Shown here: in pieces, positions 13,063 to 28,100 of the stretch
Layout: each line of letters begins with the position of its first letter
Numbering within the stretch: position 1 is the first letter of the stretch
Source of the DNA: Limanda limanda
Lineage: Eukaryota; Chordata; Actinopteri; Pleuronectiformes; Pleuronectidae
Assembly: GCF_963576545.1 (NCBI RefSeq)
Contig: NC_083656.1
Coordinates: forward strand, 11,186,393-11,250,392
DNA length: 64,000 nt
Direction: 5' to 3'
The notes under the pieces: generated by a model
Database searches by the model: none
Told to the model about the DNA's origin: nothing
Seen by the model: only the letters and a program-made list of their open reading frames with translations
Position numbers and translations under genes: made by a program

Positions 13063-16000
13063 AGATTGAGTTAAGCTAAGGTTAGGCGCTAAGGTTTGGG
13101 GTGTAAAAAGGCATTTTAGGATTCCTCATCTTATTTGTGAGGTATTTCAGCACAGTATCCTACCTGCTTGCACATTTATCATCTTGTGAACTCAACGACA
13201 ATCTCTATGAGCAATGTACAAGATGTTAAAGAAAAAAGAGAGTAATTGGGATTATCCAGTGAGATACACCCGTAAGGAATAGTGTGCACTAATATGTGCA
13301 AACTTGTGTGTTTGTGTCTGTGTGAGAGCTCAAAACGTGACGGCGTGCACACATGCAAATACACGCAGCAGCTCAGGTGAAAAAGTTGTCGTGTCAATAA
13401 CTAATAAAAAGAGCTAATCAAAACGTGCACAGAAGAAGATTGAACGGGAACAGTGGGTCACGTTGTTGTCTGATGTGCCTCTGTGTTGTTGTCTCTCTCT
13501 TCAGGTTGTGTCATATCACGCGTGTGTATGTGGGCTTTTTCATTCTTACGTGTTATACACTGTGTCTCTGTCCTCTCAATGCCGTCCGTCTGAGTGTCGT
13601 GTTTGTGTGGTCTTGTGCGTGGCTTAATTTTGTTCTTTTCTTTCCCTTCTACTGTGTGTATTCGTGCCGCTCCCTCCCCCGTGGACCTCCACCATGGCAA
13701 ACAAAAGAACACACTGCAATCCAGACATTTCGTGCCTTGAAAAATACTCTTTCCACATTTGTGCCCATGATATGCTCATTAATTCATGCACAGGTGAAAC
13801 CGACAAACCTCAGGTTATAACTGAGCGGCACCTTCAATGCTGGAATTCATCTCAGGCTCAAAGATGTGCTTGGATGTACATACGCCTTATCTTATGCCAA
13901 ATCAATTGGCCGGCCTCGCTGGCTTCACACTGCGGAGGCACTGATTGCAGTGTTGTATGACAATCATGTTTTCAAGGTCACTGGGGTAACGGGAGCCGTC
14001 GAGGTCAAGGAATAGTACCTCCTGAGACATGCCACGCTGGAGACAAGCAAACGATTTCAAACTTTTACGACTCGGTGTTCCGCCTCAGCTTTGTAAACAA
14101 AGCCGCAATGCTGATTTGCAAAAGATCGTGCTGTGAGCGTGTAATGGATCTGAAATACTATTCCCTCGACCGTTGTAACTGTGCTTTCAGTGCCTAGTGG
14201 AGTCCAAAGTTCAGGACCTTTTTATTTTTGTATTTGCACTGTGGAGACCTGGATGGAAAAATCAAAAGCTGCACTCTGTGACTGAAACACTCACACACTT
14301 ACTGACCAGACAGACAGACAGACTTAACGCTGTGGCAGATTTGATTGAAAAGAGGCTACATGCTGTCTAAGGTAAGCGAGCCTTGAGCTGTCCAAGCCCT
14401 TCACTCAGAGGTCCCTGACACTGCTTCAGTTTCAATGGTTCTTATGTTTTAACTGCAATTTAAGTGCTGCAAAAATCCCTCTTTAAAGCCAATCAGGAGT
14501 CACAAGGAACATGCATCAGGGTCAGGCTTTTTTATACTGAACATTTTCAACCGCATATAATCCGAAATGCCTTTGTTTCTTTAGTTTAATGTTAATATAT
14601 CAAACTTCGTGCACTGGGGAAAAAGATTATACTTTTTGGTCACAGTAAATACCAGAAAAAATATAAAATGTCTTTCGTACAAGTGTACAGCTCTGTGGCC
14701 TGTGCACAGTGTTACCCAACTCGCACCCAGTGGAAGTGTTTATAAAATTTAGATGATTCATTTTATAATTCAAAAAAATAACTAAACATCAGGAACAAGA
14801 GGGGAAAAAAAGGACTTACTGTCTCTGTTCTCAGCTGATACTAAACATCCTCCTTCTTGTTTTTAAAGAGGGATTCTCTCGCTGTCCAAAACTCCTTCTT
14901 GTGTGCTTCAGTTGTGGTTCATTTTGTAGATATATAGATATATAAATATACGCATTAAGATGTCTTTTGCCAACTTCTTTCTTTTTATCAGCTTCTCCGT
15001 TCCTTCTCTTTGATTGTTGGCCATTTGACTTACTATGCACCAAATGCAATATGCATGGCTCACTAAGGTCAAACGGTCAATCACCCCTTTGATTGCCTAC
15101 TTCCAATCACTCCTCTTCTTCAAGGATCGCAGTCGTGTTTGGTTCTGTCTTTCTTCCTCTGTCTCTCCCCCCTCACCTCTCTCACTTCCTCAATCTACGC
15201 GTACATTAGTTTTTTCTTTTATTTCTTGGGTCTTTCTTGTGCTAATTTATGTTTCTAACGTGGTGTGAAGATCTTTCAAGTATTTTTGTGAAGTATTTTG
15301 TGGATATGATTGTTTTGTGTTTATTTTGAATTATTATATTTTGTTGTTGTTGTTGTTGTAGTTGTGTGCAAATGTTCAGTTTTTCTTAATGCTTTTGAGT
15401 TTTTGTACAACTTTGTTTTGTTGTTTGGTGTTTGCGACTCCCTCTGTGCTCTTCCTGTGTTTGAGTTTTACCATCACCCACTATCTTTTTTCTGCGAGTT
15501 GGAAAAGGTGAAGGAAATTGTCAAAAAAGTAGTGGAATTAATTCACATAAAAATGGCACAAATCTCACTTTATTAAAAAGTTTTATATTTTTATATTCCG
15601 AATTCAACCAAAGCCTTATTATGAAAACATTTAATGTATATTTGATGCAAAAAACAAGGATTATTCCTTTTTATGTAACACTCAGTATTTCAGTATTGCA
15701 ACTCAGTACATTTTCGAGGTACAATTTTTAAGGATTATATTTCTATATTTATAGTTTGTTGTTGGAGGTATTCTCCTCGACAAGTGCATTTCTAGTATTC
15801 ACTTACTGGCCACCACAGTGTCTGTTGCTTTGCCCATGCAAATGTATTGCAAATCTCTGTTGCATAAGTAGTTTATTTGGAAAACGTGTTTTTATGTGGT
15901 AACACTTGTCAGTGTCCCTCTTTTTGCCCCAGCGCTCTTTTAATCATTTGTAAAACTTGTTCAACATTGTCATGCATGTTGTGAAGTGTGTAGCGATACC

Positions 16001-19000
16001 TCTGTGTATCTTACTGTGTTGCCTCACCGCAACACTCTGCAAATATTCTTGTCTGAGCGAGATTTTTACCTTACCAGGAGAATAATACATGATATGTATA
16101 TGTGTACATGTACATACGATAAATGTTAATGTAAATGTATGAGAACTATAAATATAAAAGTGTAATCAGGTCTGTATGACCTACATGCGGCTGACTAGAG
16201 GACGCAGGATAAAGTTGCATGTGATTTAGTTTCCCCCAAAAGAGAACCCCAGGTGCTGTTCGAATGTACAGACTCATTGTGGCTCCAGTGATGGTCGCGC
16301 AGAGATCAATATATCTAATTATAGGTAACAGGAGATCAACCCATCTTTAACAGGCCATTGATACCATGCAAGAATGATACAGTATGTGGCTCTGCCACGA
16401 ATAGCATCTGAAGAGTCAGCAAATCCCCACGTGCATCCAGTAAGTGCTCATGAAAGAGCCGGACGTATGTGAAGGAAGGAACAGAGGTGATCGAATAGTT
16501 GTCTGCTTTTGTCCATACGAGCCAAGAAGGCACTCAAGAGCATTTGCACTTATGAAACAACATTTAAATCCACTAGATCCAGATTTTTGTTTGGCTCTGC
16601 ACCAAAACAGCAGTCTCCTAAACATGTCTGATTTGTTTTTCATCAAGATCCCTGAATTATTCCCTGAGAAAGCAACAAATATTTCAGAAACGTCATAATC
16701 CTGGATCTGATCGAAATTTAAAAGTGTCTTCCTCGAACGATACTTGTTCTTCCACAAAATGTCGTTGGAACCTGTTCTGTAGTTTTTGCGTAATCCTGCA
16801 AACTAACAGATGGAATGATTGAGTCTGGTATGTCTCTTGCTGATTGAAACATGCTGATTTCCTTGGTAAACGCTGGTCAGAATATTTGCAGTCTCCCTCT
16901 CTCTGTCTGTGTCTTCCCTTCTCCACAACCTTCTCCTCCTGTGATTAACGCTCATTCTCCACCCCATCCCCTGCAGGCCGCCACTGCAGTGCAAGTGTAG
17001 CTAACGTCTGACTGTCGGTAGGTACGCACCCGCTCCGTAGTGTAAATGAAGTCTGACTTTGGACGGGAATTATGTCATCACTGAATACAGTGACAGGCAG
17101 ACTCGCAGCCACTTCCCCTGACAGACAGACGGTCCCAAAGCACAAAGCCCTTGTCGATGTTGTTTGAAAATATAGTAGTTAGCAGAGAGAAGGAGGTAAG
17201 GTAGCGGACCATGACCGACGGCAGCGGCTGAGACATGATTACTTTCACAGGATAAGTCCAGATATTTCTCCGTCTTGAATTTTACAGCTATTTAAAAAAA
17301 AAAAATCTGTAAAAACAAACTAATGAACAAATCACCCTCTATTTTTTAAAGCTGCAAAACCAGTCATTTAAAGTATTTTTATCCTAAACACCAGAACCAC
17401 GTTACCACTCTTCATCAGTTCCACCTTCATCATATCAAAAGACGGGAACTCATCTTCTCTCTCTCATATTTAACTCATGTCGCACTTGACAAGTGTTTCA
17501 AACCCTTTAATTCCAGATGTAAAGGGGACAAATTAAGGGCGTTTAATCAAAAAGCAACAGATCCAACATTCAAGCCGGGACTGAATTATCCAAACACGGC
17601 CCCCCTTCACTGAATTTTTCTTTTTAAAATCACGTGAGCAGTGTGTTATTCTGTATTTTTCTTTTCTCTCTTTATCCCTCTCTTACTTCTCAGCATGCTG
17701 GATGCTGAGTTTTACAAAGAACAGAGAATAGATCCAAAGGAATATCTCAGTAGAAACCAAACCTTTTGTTGTAATTTCATATACAGATTTCTCAACCTTA
17801 TGTTTTTGGAACTAACTTAACACGTATGCTTAATCTGTGCATCATCTTTCACTGTTAATCAAACATAGCACACAAGTAAAGCCCTGAAAAAAATCAGGTG
17901 AGAGTTGTATTATACATGTAAATACCACAATACAGTAGATGAGCTATTTTTTATACTGGATATTTTTTCACCCTCATATATATTTATAAAACTGTTATTT
18001 TAAGGCAGGAATAAATACATTAAAGTTGTTTACATTTGTTAATTAAAAGATGTTTAACTCCAAACTATATTTAGAGTATTTTTGTAAGTATTTTGGCTCA
18101 TACCAGTTGGACATTCAAAAAGTTATTATCAAGATGTCAGTCGGTGATATCCTTGGTTACCTTGATGAGTAGTTGGAAGTGTGCAGTCTGTTGCTAAGAA
18201 GCTGAAAAATGTTATCTTGTTTTTGATAAAGTATCACAGACAAACACATTTGTTTTTTTTCACCAGTTGAAGCATCAATATGAAACAGCAGCAAATTATA
18301 TGATTATATGATCGAAAAACTGAAAGAAATTGAACTTGAGAATGAAGCAGCAGCACAGATTTGATCCCAGACAGCTCCTCTGCAATCTTTGCTCGACACG
18401 CAGCCTAAAGAATCCTGGTGACAATGCAACATCAATATTTTTACAGGCTGATGTGTCTGAGCTAATCATGACCAAAAAACAAAAAAAAAAGTTACTTTTA
18501 TATGTTAATGTTCAAATAAGGTAATATAGAGTGGTGGGGTTGGCGAATGTGCGCCACATTACTGTGGTTTATTTGAGCAGGAAGGCACAAAGGGTGTCAA
18601 TCTGTACCATGGGTGTTCTTTGTTGTGTGACTTTGGCCTTGTGATGGTTGGAGTTTGGCACAAATACACTCTAGAACTACACATTTTCAGCCAGTACAAC
18701 ACATACCCCCCAAAACACTCTAAAACTCCACCCATTAAAGGTCAGGTGGCCATTGTTGGGGGAGAAGCCTTCTACCTACCAATGGTGTTTTTTCTTATTC
18801 ACTTCACCTGATGCAACAACACTCCGTCAGCACAGCGCCGCCCTCTCTGTGGCCGCTTCTAACAGTGCAGGGGGGAAATTTATTGTGTGCATGCTGTGTA
18901 AAACAAGTGGGAAAGGACACACGGGCCAACCTGTTTCTGCAAACTCACCTCAAGCAGTGGAAGTACGATGCACACGTACCCCTTTTTTAACCCGTGTGTC

Positions 19001-21734
19001 ATTTCCCACTGCAAACAACATGTGAGCTGGCCTCCACCACAGGATTAGGTTAGGAGGGGTTTTTAAACGAGTCAACCATTTGAAGTTTGAAGGAACAAAA
19101 AGCAAATGGGACGTTTATGAAGGGCAGTGCAATTATATTAATTCATTAATGGTTTATCGCCTAAGCTTTTTAACCTGAAACTTCATGTGGTCAACTCCCA
19201 CACTGTGACATCTGAGTATTTGCTACTGTGAGTTTGTGGTAAACTGTGTAATGGTTTGGGCTGAATAATTGTCTAAAACACCTGAACATCGTCTCTTTAT
19301 TATTCACTTGACACGATGTCGGGTGATTTATTCAACGAGCCTCCTACAGCTTTTTACATTTCGTAGTATCTAAGAATCTTTTGCTTTTCTGTTTTGTAAA
19401 ACAAAAATAAGACATATCATAACTCGCATTTTCTTGTTTTGTCCTGTCCTGTCTGTGTCTGTACTCGTTTGTCCTCTAAATGTCTTTTATGATTTGATAA
19501 CCTTTTCTATTCCTTATCCTCCATTTATACTCTTTACTTATTTTTGCATATTTTCAATTTGGTTCCTTCTTATAATATTAAAATGTCATGTTTACGTTTC
19601 AATATGTAACATTCGTAAAAAAACAAAACAAATATGGAACATTTGTCATAAATGCCCAAATGTTTCACCTATAATTCATTTTATTTGCATACAAAATCAA
19701 AACAACAATACATAATATAATCTAATGTGTCAATCGATGGTCCAAATTATTTTCCAAAAGCAACGGGAAGCTACGAGAAGTCCCGCAGTCTCAATAACAT
19801 ATCAGGAATGGCTGGGTCTTCCCTGCGGCTCGCTCCTATCACTAGCCCCCCCTTTGAAACCTACGAGGCCCCGGGACCAATGCGCCGCTGTCGTTCCCCC
19901 ATCCCGTCTATCTTGTAGCAGAAAGGAGGGTTGTGATTGGAGGATAATAGACGCAGTGGATTAGCTATGGACCGATCGCACCGGAGCCCCCGTTTGGATT
20001 GTTCACGTGCAAAAAACAATAGCAATAACATAAAATGAACTTGAATGTAGAGAGAATGACCGTATTGTCTTGTGAATCCAATGGTTTATGATGCATGCGT
20101 CAGGTTAGCTAATGGGGGGTCAAACACAAATCTTTAGTTTTAAGGGTTCACTTATTTTAAATTAGTAGAACAAATTTAAATTATATTAACATGTTTGTAA
20201 ATAAGATATTGTCAGAGGTTAAAAAAAAAAATTATGAAAACGTGCACACTTACATTTTAAAACTAAGTATGTCGAGGAATGACCATCTTTTCCCCATGTG
20301 TCATGGACCAAATAAAACTGAGCTCACGACACCGTCCAGAGAAATGACCGCGAAAACAAGCTACTTCAGTTCCTTTAGCCAAAGACAAAAATACATTAAT
20401 GGATTAGATTGATGTTGAATAGGTTTCTACTTTCTGTCTTTTGTGAATATTAATGTATTTACAGTCAATCATTTTTTGTAAATCTTTAAAAAAAAAAAAC
20501 AGACTGACAATTCATTTAGAAACTCATTGTGACAACACAATGTCAAATGTAAAAAAAGAAAAACTAAGATTAAGTGGAAAAGAATAAAACTATTGTACCA
20601 TAAGAGCCATTATCAAGTGTACAGCCTAACATGAATTTTGAAAATAGCATTTTTTCTTTCAATACATTGCTATATAAAATCCCATATGCAGATATTCCAT
20701 TACATTGTATAGTAAAAGATCTATTCAGTCATTTTATTAAATGTATTTTTATCATCATGATTTCAATGCAATTACAACAATCAAACAAAAAACTAAATGT
20801 TTTTCTGCTAGTATACAATTCTTTACATTAACGCACCAATCCATGTAATTCTGTGTTAATGGCGACAGATGGAGCCGTAAAATACCAGATTTATTATTGA
20901 AAATGATTCCTTTGATTTTGCAATTAGCGGCAGTTGAGTATGACTCCCTGACTGGCTTGTGCCTTTTTTATTTCCACAACATAGCTATCAGATCACAGAA
21001 CACATTATATCATATTATATTTATACTATATTTAATGATGGTGAATGACCTGAGGGGACCTTCGAAGGACAACTCAGAAGGACAATTGCAATATGTAACC
21101 CAGGCCTACAATTCTTACAGGAATCCAATTGCAATGTATTTAGAAAATGACTTAAACGTTAGAGCAACTATATAAATACAACCTAAAAGGAAAACATGGA
21201 TGGGTATATAATACAATGTATAGTTTTAACAAATAAAAGCACTTTAAGTTATTTCACTTACCTTGAAATCTTGCATGTTGGCAAAATATATGAGAAAACA
21301 TTACAAGATTACATGTGAGATCACATCATTAACCAAATCCAATAGATTTAGCTTTTCTTTAAATATCAGTTTTGCTTATTCTTCATTGTTTTCTTTTATT
21401 CCATTATTATAATGTTTTTGTTCAACTGTTCATCTAAAACACATAAAAAGAACTAAATGCTGGCTTTTAGTTAAAATATGAAAAAATATGACTTTTGCCT
21501 CAATAATGTTTCATTAAAAAAATATCTTTGTCAATTTATTGGTTATTTTTGCCGCTGAGGACCTTCCTCATATTCCATCCTCACATGATATTAGATCTCG
21601 TGTTTAAAGTTGAGCAAAAAAAGATACATTCACATATGCAATAAACATGCAATATTACTTTATGCTGGAAAACATGCTGTGCACATACATATGTAAATAC
21701 GCAGATCTATTTTTTATTCTAAAAATGCACAGAC

Positions 21735-22142
21735 TTATCGGTCTACTTCCTCCCTTTGATTTTTTAGATCTGAAAGTGTTACGATGACATGAGCCATTTG
21801 TCTTGTTTTATATTTCCAGTAGCTGGTACTTTTCGATGTTGTTGCTGCCATTTCTAATTGTTTTGTAACTGTTTTTCTATTTTCTTCACTTGTGTTGGTA
21901 ACGTGTATTTCATTGTATGCATTGACGTTCTGTACCACCTGATTGTCTCGAATAACATTTTCCAAAAGAGAAGATACAGTTTTATTTAACTGTCCTTTTC
22001 GTTCTTGAACACAGTAATGTAGTAAGACTGAAATCACGAGGAACAACTGTAAGTGATTTAGGACCAACATTTGTTTTGCAGGTGTAAAGGGAGAGTGTTT
22101 GTTTAGATTGTTCTTATTATAATACATGGCCCTGATTGCCAT
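21735..22142 (-). other. Uncharacterised 135-codon ORF, possibly coding
   Basis: I do not recognise this ORF. It is one of the longest simple-repeat-free frames in a very AT-rich region. The translation looks protein-like rather than random: a hydrophobic stretch near residues 25-43, then a hydrophilic, Glu/Lys/Asn/Gln-rich segment that could form a helix or coiled coil. No splice context is certain; a pyrimidine-rich tract ending in TTTCAG precedes codons near residue 40 and could be an acceptor, which would make the first part intron. It could be the last exon of a minus-strand gene, an old retroelement piece, or chance. Confidence 0.2.
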
Positions 22143-25100
22143 TTTGTTTTAAAAAAAAAAAAAAAAAGAATCAGTGTGCTTCCAGACTCATCAACCCCCT
22201 CAGAACTTACATATGCAGTATTATGATTGACGGTGACAACGATCACATCTCTCGAATGTTTTCCTGATGACTAGAGTCTAAGAGGTTTGTAAAGGTTTTA
22301 ACTGTCTTGTTTAGGATAGATCCTACATCACTGGCTTCATCTGATACAGGTCTTTGAAGGCCACCGCACATATTTTCAGACTGAAGTTTCTAATAGTTGT
22401 GTGTAAACGCAATATTGTTATATTTCACCATCATGATGTCCAAAAAAAAAAAAAATTACATTATTTTCCGTGTTGTCTGAAAATATCTGAAACAGCATGC
22501 AGTACTTTGTTCGTCCAGTGACAGCAGCTCCTTCACGTATAAGTACAACCTGAACATGTACAGATAAGAAGTAGGGGGAACTCTGGGATAGAACTTTCTT
22601 AAGGTGATTTAATTTGCAGAAGGAAATCTGCTTGTGAGCATTTAATGAGAAGAGATTGATCAGTCTGGGTTTAGTCCCTAAAACTAATCTTAATCCACAT
22701 CAACAATCCTGAAATTTGGAAAAATATTAAGGTTTTGTTTTTCCAGCATCACTTCTCACGGTGCAGAAAGACTCATTGAACCTTTCAAGCGCACATGCAG
22801 ACTGTATAACCTGAGAGTGACTCCACAATGTGGACGTTACAGTTTGAAGATACTCTCGTATAAATCTTTATTTGGAGTGCACATTTTCTCTCAAGTTGTA
22901 GAAAATGTCCATCCATCCTCTACATCTGTGGCGAAATGTTTTTATTTAACGCTATACTCTATTGTCGGCGGATAAGAGAAAGAATCTAATAAGAATAAGA
23001 GTACTGTCATATTTGCTTTGTATTGTATGCAAATGGTTTCTGAAGAATGTCATAACTGTGGTTCTGTTTAGTTTTAAAGAGCCACATCCCATAGTTGAGG
23101 CCAATGCAAATCAGCTATGAGATTCTGAATTAAACGTTGCTTACGTTAAAAAAACAGGCAGATGTCGTAAGTGCCTCTATGAGGCCCCGTTTAGGTTCTA
23201 ATGTCAGTTTTGGAGTTCATGTAAGAGCTAGATTTAACTAGCTAAACCTTCAGAGCGTTAATGCTAAATAGGTCAGCGGTTACTATTGAAAATGTATATA
23301 TCTGTAACAACACATGTGAATACATTAAAGTCATATGAAACTAATACATCGATGAATAATTTGTGAGTGCGGGCAGCAGGTTGTATAACAAATGGTTCTG
23401 ACAGAGTTTAATGATTTGTCATCAGAAAGGTTTTAAAATGTTTATTGTGCCAAGTACACTATTATATTATATTTTATTATATATTTCCACTCACTGTTGT
23501 TATTTTTAAAGCAATCTATTATTAAATAAGAAGTAATGACAACTTACAGGAACATTTTCTTTGGACTGTTTGCCATGGGAGCGTGGGAGTAAATGCACTT
23601 TACTGTATACAAATGAACAGTAGATGTAAACATTGTAATGGTTGATGCTAATGTATCCTGAAATGGAGTACAAATATAAACTAACTTTGACTTTTACCAT
23701 ATTTACATTTAGAAAGCATAGGAATGTGACCCTGTACTTTAAGTATGGTCTTTAAATATGTAGGAAGAAGTTGAGAAGATGGTTAAATCAGCTGATGATA
23801 CCCATCCAATTAATGCTATATAACCAATGTAATGCTTTGATCAAACTTTATGAAGAAGCTGGACTTTTCATTCAATTTGGCAACAGGGACCAGAAGTCTT
23901 AAATTTTGCACAGTAAATAAAAACTTGCACCTCCTTCCACAAAGTTGACCTGAATATGTTTTTTACTGTTAGAAAACCAGGATCTCAAGACGAGCTCACG
24001 ATAGGATCAAGAATACCTCATATAACATTTATTCTGTTGGTACTTTACGTATTTGAGCCTTATTATATGGTAGTTTGGGAATATGAATACAGTACACATT
24101 GTAGTGCAGCAGAAATATTGGGACTTTGACCTATATCAGCCCGTAAGCTCTTGTGCTTTACAATGCCAGCCTGTGCCAACACAAAGGCTGCTCTGGCACG
24201 GAGTCAGAATGTCACCGGTGCCAGAGCAAAGACAGAAAAGTCTAGTTTATATCCAGACAAAAAGTGCTGCGTTACTCTCCAATGATGGATGATTTGGTTA
24301 AACTTTAACAAACATATTAGGAAATTCTGGTGCCAAAACACATCCCACTCACAACGTTAATATGCTGTTTTGGTGGTCTAGCTAAGCTGATTCTTCCCCA
24401 CAATGTAAGCCATATTTGTTTGGAGGATTGTACGAAGGCCTTAACTCTCTACATCCCTAACATGAAATGTACTGCTGCACAGTGTCTTGCTTTCCTCTGG
24501 ATAAAACTACGTCTACACAGTGGAATTATACAGAAGAAGAGGGGGAAGCCAAGAACGGACGGGGAGAGCGAATGTAGCCGCTTTGAAACATAATGTTTAT
24601 ATCGTGGGGTTATTGTAAGCGGGTGAGACCAGAACATAAGTATTTAAGCTCCCAGTAAATAATGCGTAATGCCAGCACATGTGATTCGAGAACTGTTGGC
24701 GAAGAATACAAAAAAAAGCTCAATCTACCGTTGTTCGCAAACACTTTGTCGAATCGGCACCTGTGTTTGCTCGGTGCGTAGCTTTATTGGGGGGTTAAGC
24801 TTCTTGAAATGGTGTCAGCCAAGTTTTTGTTTTGGTTTTACAAAGTGGAACAAATGTGAGTAGTGTGATTGTATGTGTCCATCCGTCCAAAATGTGTTTT
24901 TCCATGATATTTACTGAATTATTTATCTGTCAAATGAAAGTGTTTGCACATACTGACACACACACACACTATATAGTGAATAATCAACATCTCCCAATCA
25001 CCTGATCTTCACTTATGAAATCTCTGTACACGATTCCCTCCTGTAAAGATGGCGGTTCTGTTTGTGTAGGGTTGGAAGAGGGGGGGGGGGGGGGCACGGT

Positions 25101-28100
25101 TCTGGTCAGTTGGCTGGCAGCTCCTTTCATCCAGTCTGTTATTTGTTCTTCTAATGTTGTCTGCCGCAAGTTTTAATGTCGCCATTTCCTGACTTTCTTC
25201 TTCTCCTGCAGTAACATATGTGCTGATGTTGTGTGTGTGTGTGTTGGAGACAGACTTTGCTAGAGTTGTGCTTACACTTTAAATTTGTGCACTTCATTCT
25301 GACATGCACAGTTAACCAGCAGTTCACAGGTAATGGTGATCCCTGATTACTTCCCTATATTGTGCACAATGTTAGTAACACTATCTGTGTAATGGAAAAA
25401 ACATGTTATTGGCAAATTCCAAAAGTATCACTTTAGATTGCTTTATATTAGTCGAGCACTTCTATAAATCAATCTAGATACATGTAATGTCACACGTTTC
25501 AGTTTCCCTGTGTGTTCTCTGTGAACTCAATATTAATGACTCTCTGTTCTTGTCTTCACAGTGTTAAGTTTCTAGCATTCGCCTTCTCTCTAATGAGGAG
25601 TCAGTAACCGGTAAACACAAATTTGCGGCGGGAGCCACGTAAGCGGCGGGTGTGACGCGGCTGGACAGTTTAAAGGAGATCTTTTTGGGGGTGACAAGCG
25701 AGAGAGACCAGAGGTTAATCATGAGTTAATAAATCACATGGTCTTCTCCTCACATTGTTACCAAAGCAGCCTCTTGGAACTCCGACCACACTTTTGACAA
25801 CTGTCTGACCCTTTTTTTTTTCCCTCCTTCTTCTTTTTGGGTCTTTTTTGGTCTTTTTCTGGCAAACTGACTGAGCATTGCACTGACACACCTTGGGACA
25901 GGAAAGGACTCCTGATTACACATTCCAGATGACAACACTATACTCGCCATCTTGTATGATGACCAACTCGGTACCATCTACAGTGCTGAACCACTGCGCA
26001 ACTTCACAAATTCCTGAAAAGAAACTAAAAAAACAAATACACTTCACAATGGACTGAATGAACTATGTAGCATCTCTGCTAACTTATTGTAGCATTTGTT
26101 GGCTGGGAAATAACTTGACGTATTCCATCATCACCCGTTTTTGAAGAGAGAGGAATTTATGCATACAAGGGATCTTTTAGATGTCATTTTCCTCTTGGGT
26201 TCCTTTCCAGTGAAGAAAAAAAACAACATATATATATATAGAGAGAGAGAGACAGAGATAAAGTACGTGAGGGACAAGGATTTGGTCTCACACTTGACAT
26301 TCCAAAAAAGAAAGTAATTCCAGTGTTCATGAAATCAATCACAAACGCACAGTATCGAATGACACTCATACAATTCCTCATTCAAGTTTAGCACTTGCAA
26401 GAACCTATGTCTTCCATTCACTTCTATCAGACTGAAACACTGCCCTCTTCGCGAGTACCGCGATAATCAAAACACCACACATGAAGCACATGTAGCATCA
26501 GCTCAAACAAATCACGTATGGCATTAACTGTACATCTAGACTCACCCGAAACACGCACCCGTGAGAGAAATGGTGGAGGGAGGCTTCTCTTTATCGCTCA
26601 TGTACTGAAGCCGATTTGCCCAAAAAACTCCACGTGGGATACCAAAGGTCCTGTAGCATGCACTTGCTGGATGACCTTCTGTAACTTACTGTAGATTAGG
26701 AGATTCCATTTAGGATGAGATTCCGAACAAAGTCATTCCTCTAAAAGAACATAGTCCTTTAAATGCCATTAACATTCCACCACTATATGCACATTTAAAT
26801 ATTAGTATTTTCCCATGGTCGGACTGACACAGTGCTCAGTCTTGAGGAGCAGAAAGACTGACTCGAGGACAACAAAATCCTAGAGACAATTGTTAGTCGC
26901 TACTGAATATCCCAGGATATTGTTTTGCCTAATTTACGAGGACGCCCCTACCACAAAGGCACTTTTTTCACGTCGCATAAAACTGCCCATTAACTGGAGA
27001 GTGTGTGCTATCATTTCTAAAGGGACCAATCAGATACCCGCTCCCCCTTAACACAAAAGCCGACACTGCCAATTAGGCACAATAATCCAGCGATGTATAC
27101 TGCCCCATCTCTCTCTTGTCCCTCTTGCTGCCAACGACTGCTTCGCCAGCAAGTCGATGTGGAGATAAGGATGGCCCCTGCCCGGGGAGCCCTTAGGCAA
27201 AGGGGAAGATGAGACGAAATGGACCAAGAGTAGAGCGAGCGCGTTGGAAGTGTACAAAGAGAACAAATCTATATTTTGATAAACAAATCAACTATCTGTG
27301 GCTTTGGAGAAACGTTTCTGAGCAGAAAAGATCCAGGATGGAATGAATACAAAAAAAAATCAAAAAATCAGATGCAAATGTGAATAGAAAAATTGGGCAT
27401 CATGAAATGGAGACGAAGTCCTGGAAAAAAATGACGGGGAGTGATTATTTTGTCATGAGGGGTGGACGAAGAGAGACAATGAGTGATAACAGACTCTTGC
27501 CTATGAAGACACAGGGACAATGAACGACGGAAGCTGAGATAAACAAATGACAAAAAAATGAAAAAAAAGATAATGCATTTTTGTAACTTTGTTTACCAGC
27601 ATGACTACTTTGCATGACTGTCTTTTCTGCAAGCCCTTAGTTGAAGACAAGGGTGCTAGAGATACAAAAAAGTATATATAAAATGAATTCAAAAAAATGT
27701 TATATGCAATTAATGTTTTAAAAAAGATTATAATGAAAGAGAAGAGCTATATTTTGTTTTGAAAAGTAAAAAAAATGTGAATATTGAAACATGTATGTTT
27801 GCAAAGTACACCCTGAACTATGTTTTGTTTGATGAAATCTCTCTGCTACTCCTGGCCTACATTCCTCATTCCAGTGGTTTCAATTGTTTTACTTTGTGAC
27901 GCATTGAGCAGTATATTTTCTAACCATCCAATCAACAGCGATCATCGATACAGACTTTGCCAGACTATTGCATTTTGCGCAAAGGATGTCACAATTCACC
28001 GTTTGTTTTCACTTTCCTTCCTCGAATCATTTGCACAACTACCGTAGCAGCAGCAGCAACAGCAGCAGTTCTAAAAACAACAGCTCTCCGTACCACAACT

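Noticed and set aside
16416..16757. 113-codon minus-strand ORF
   Set aside because: No family recognised, average composition, no splice or promoter context; judged chance.
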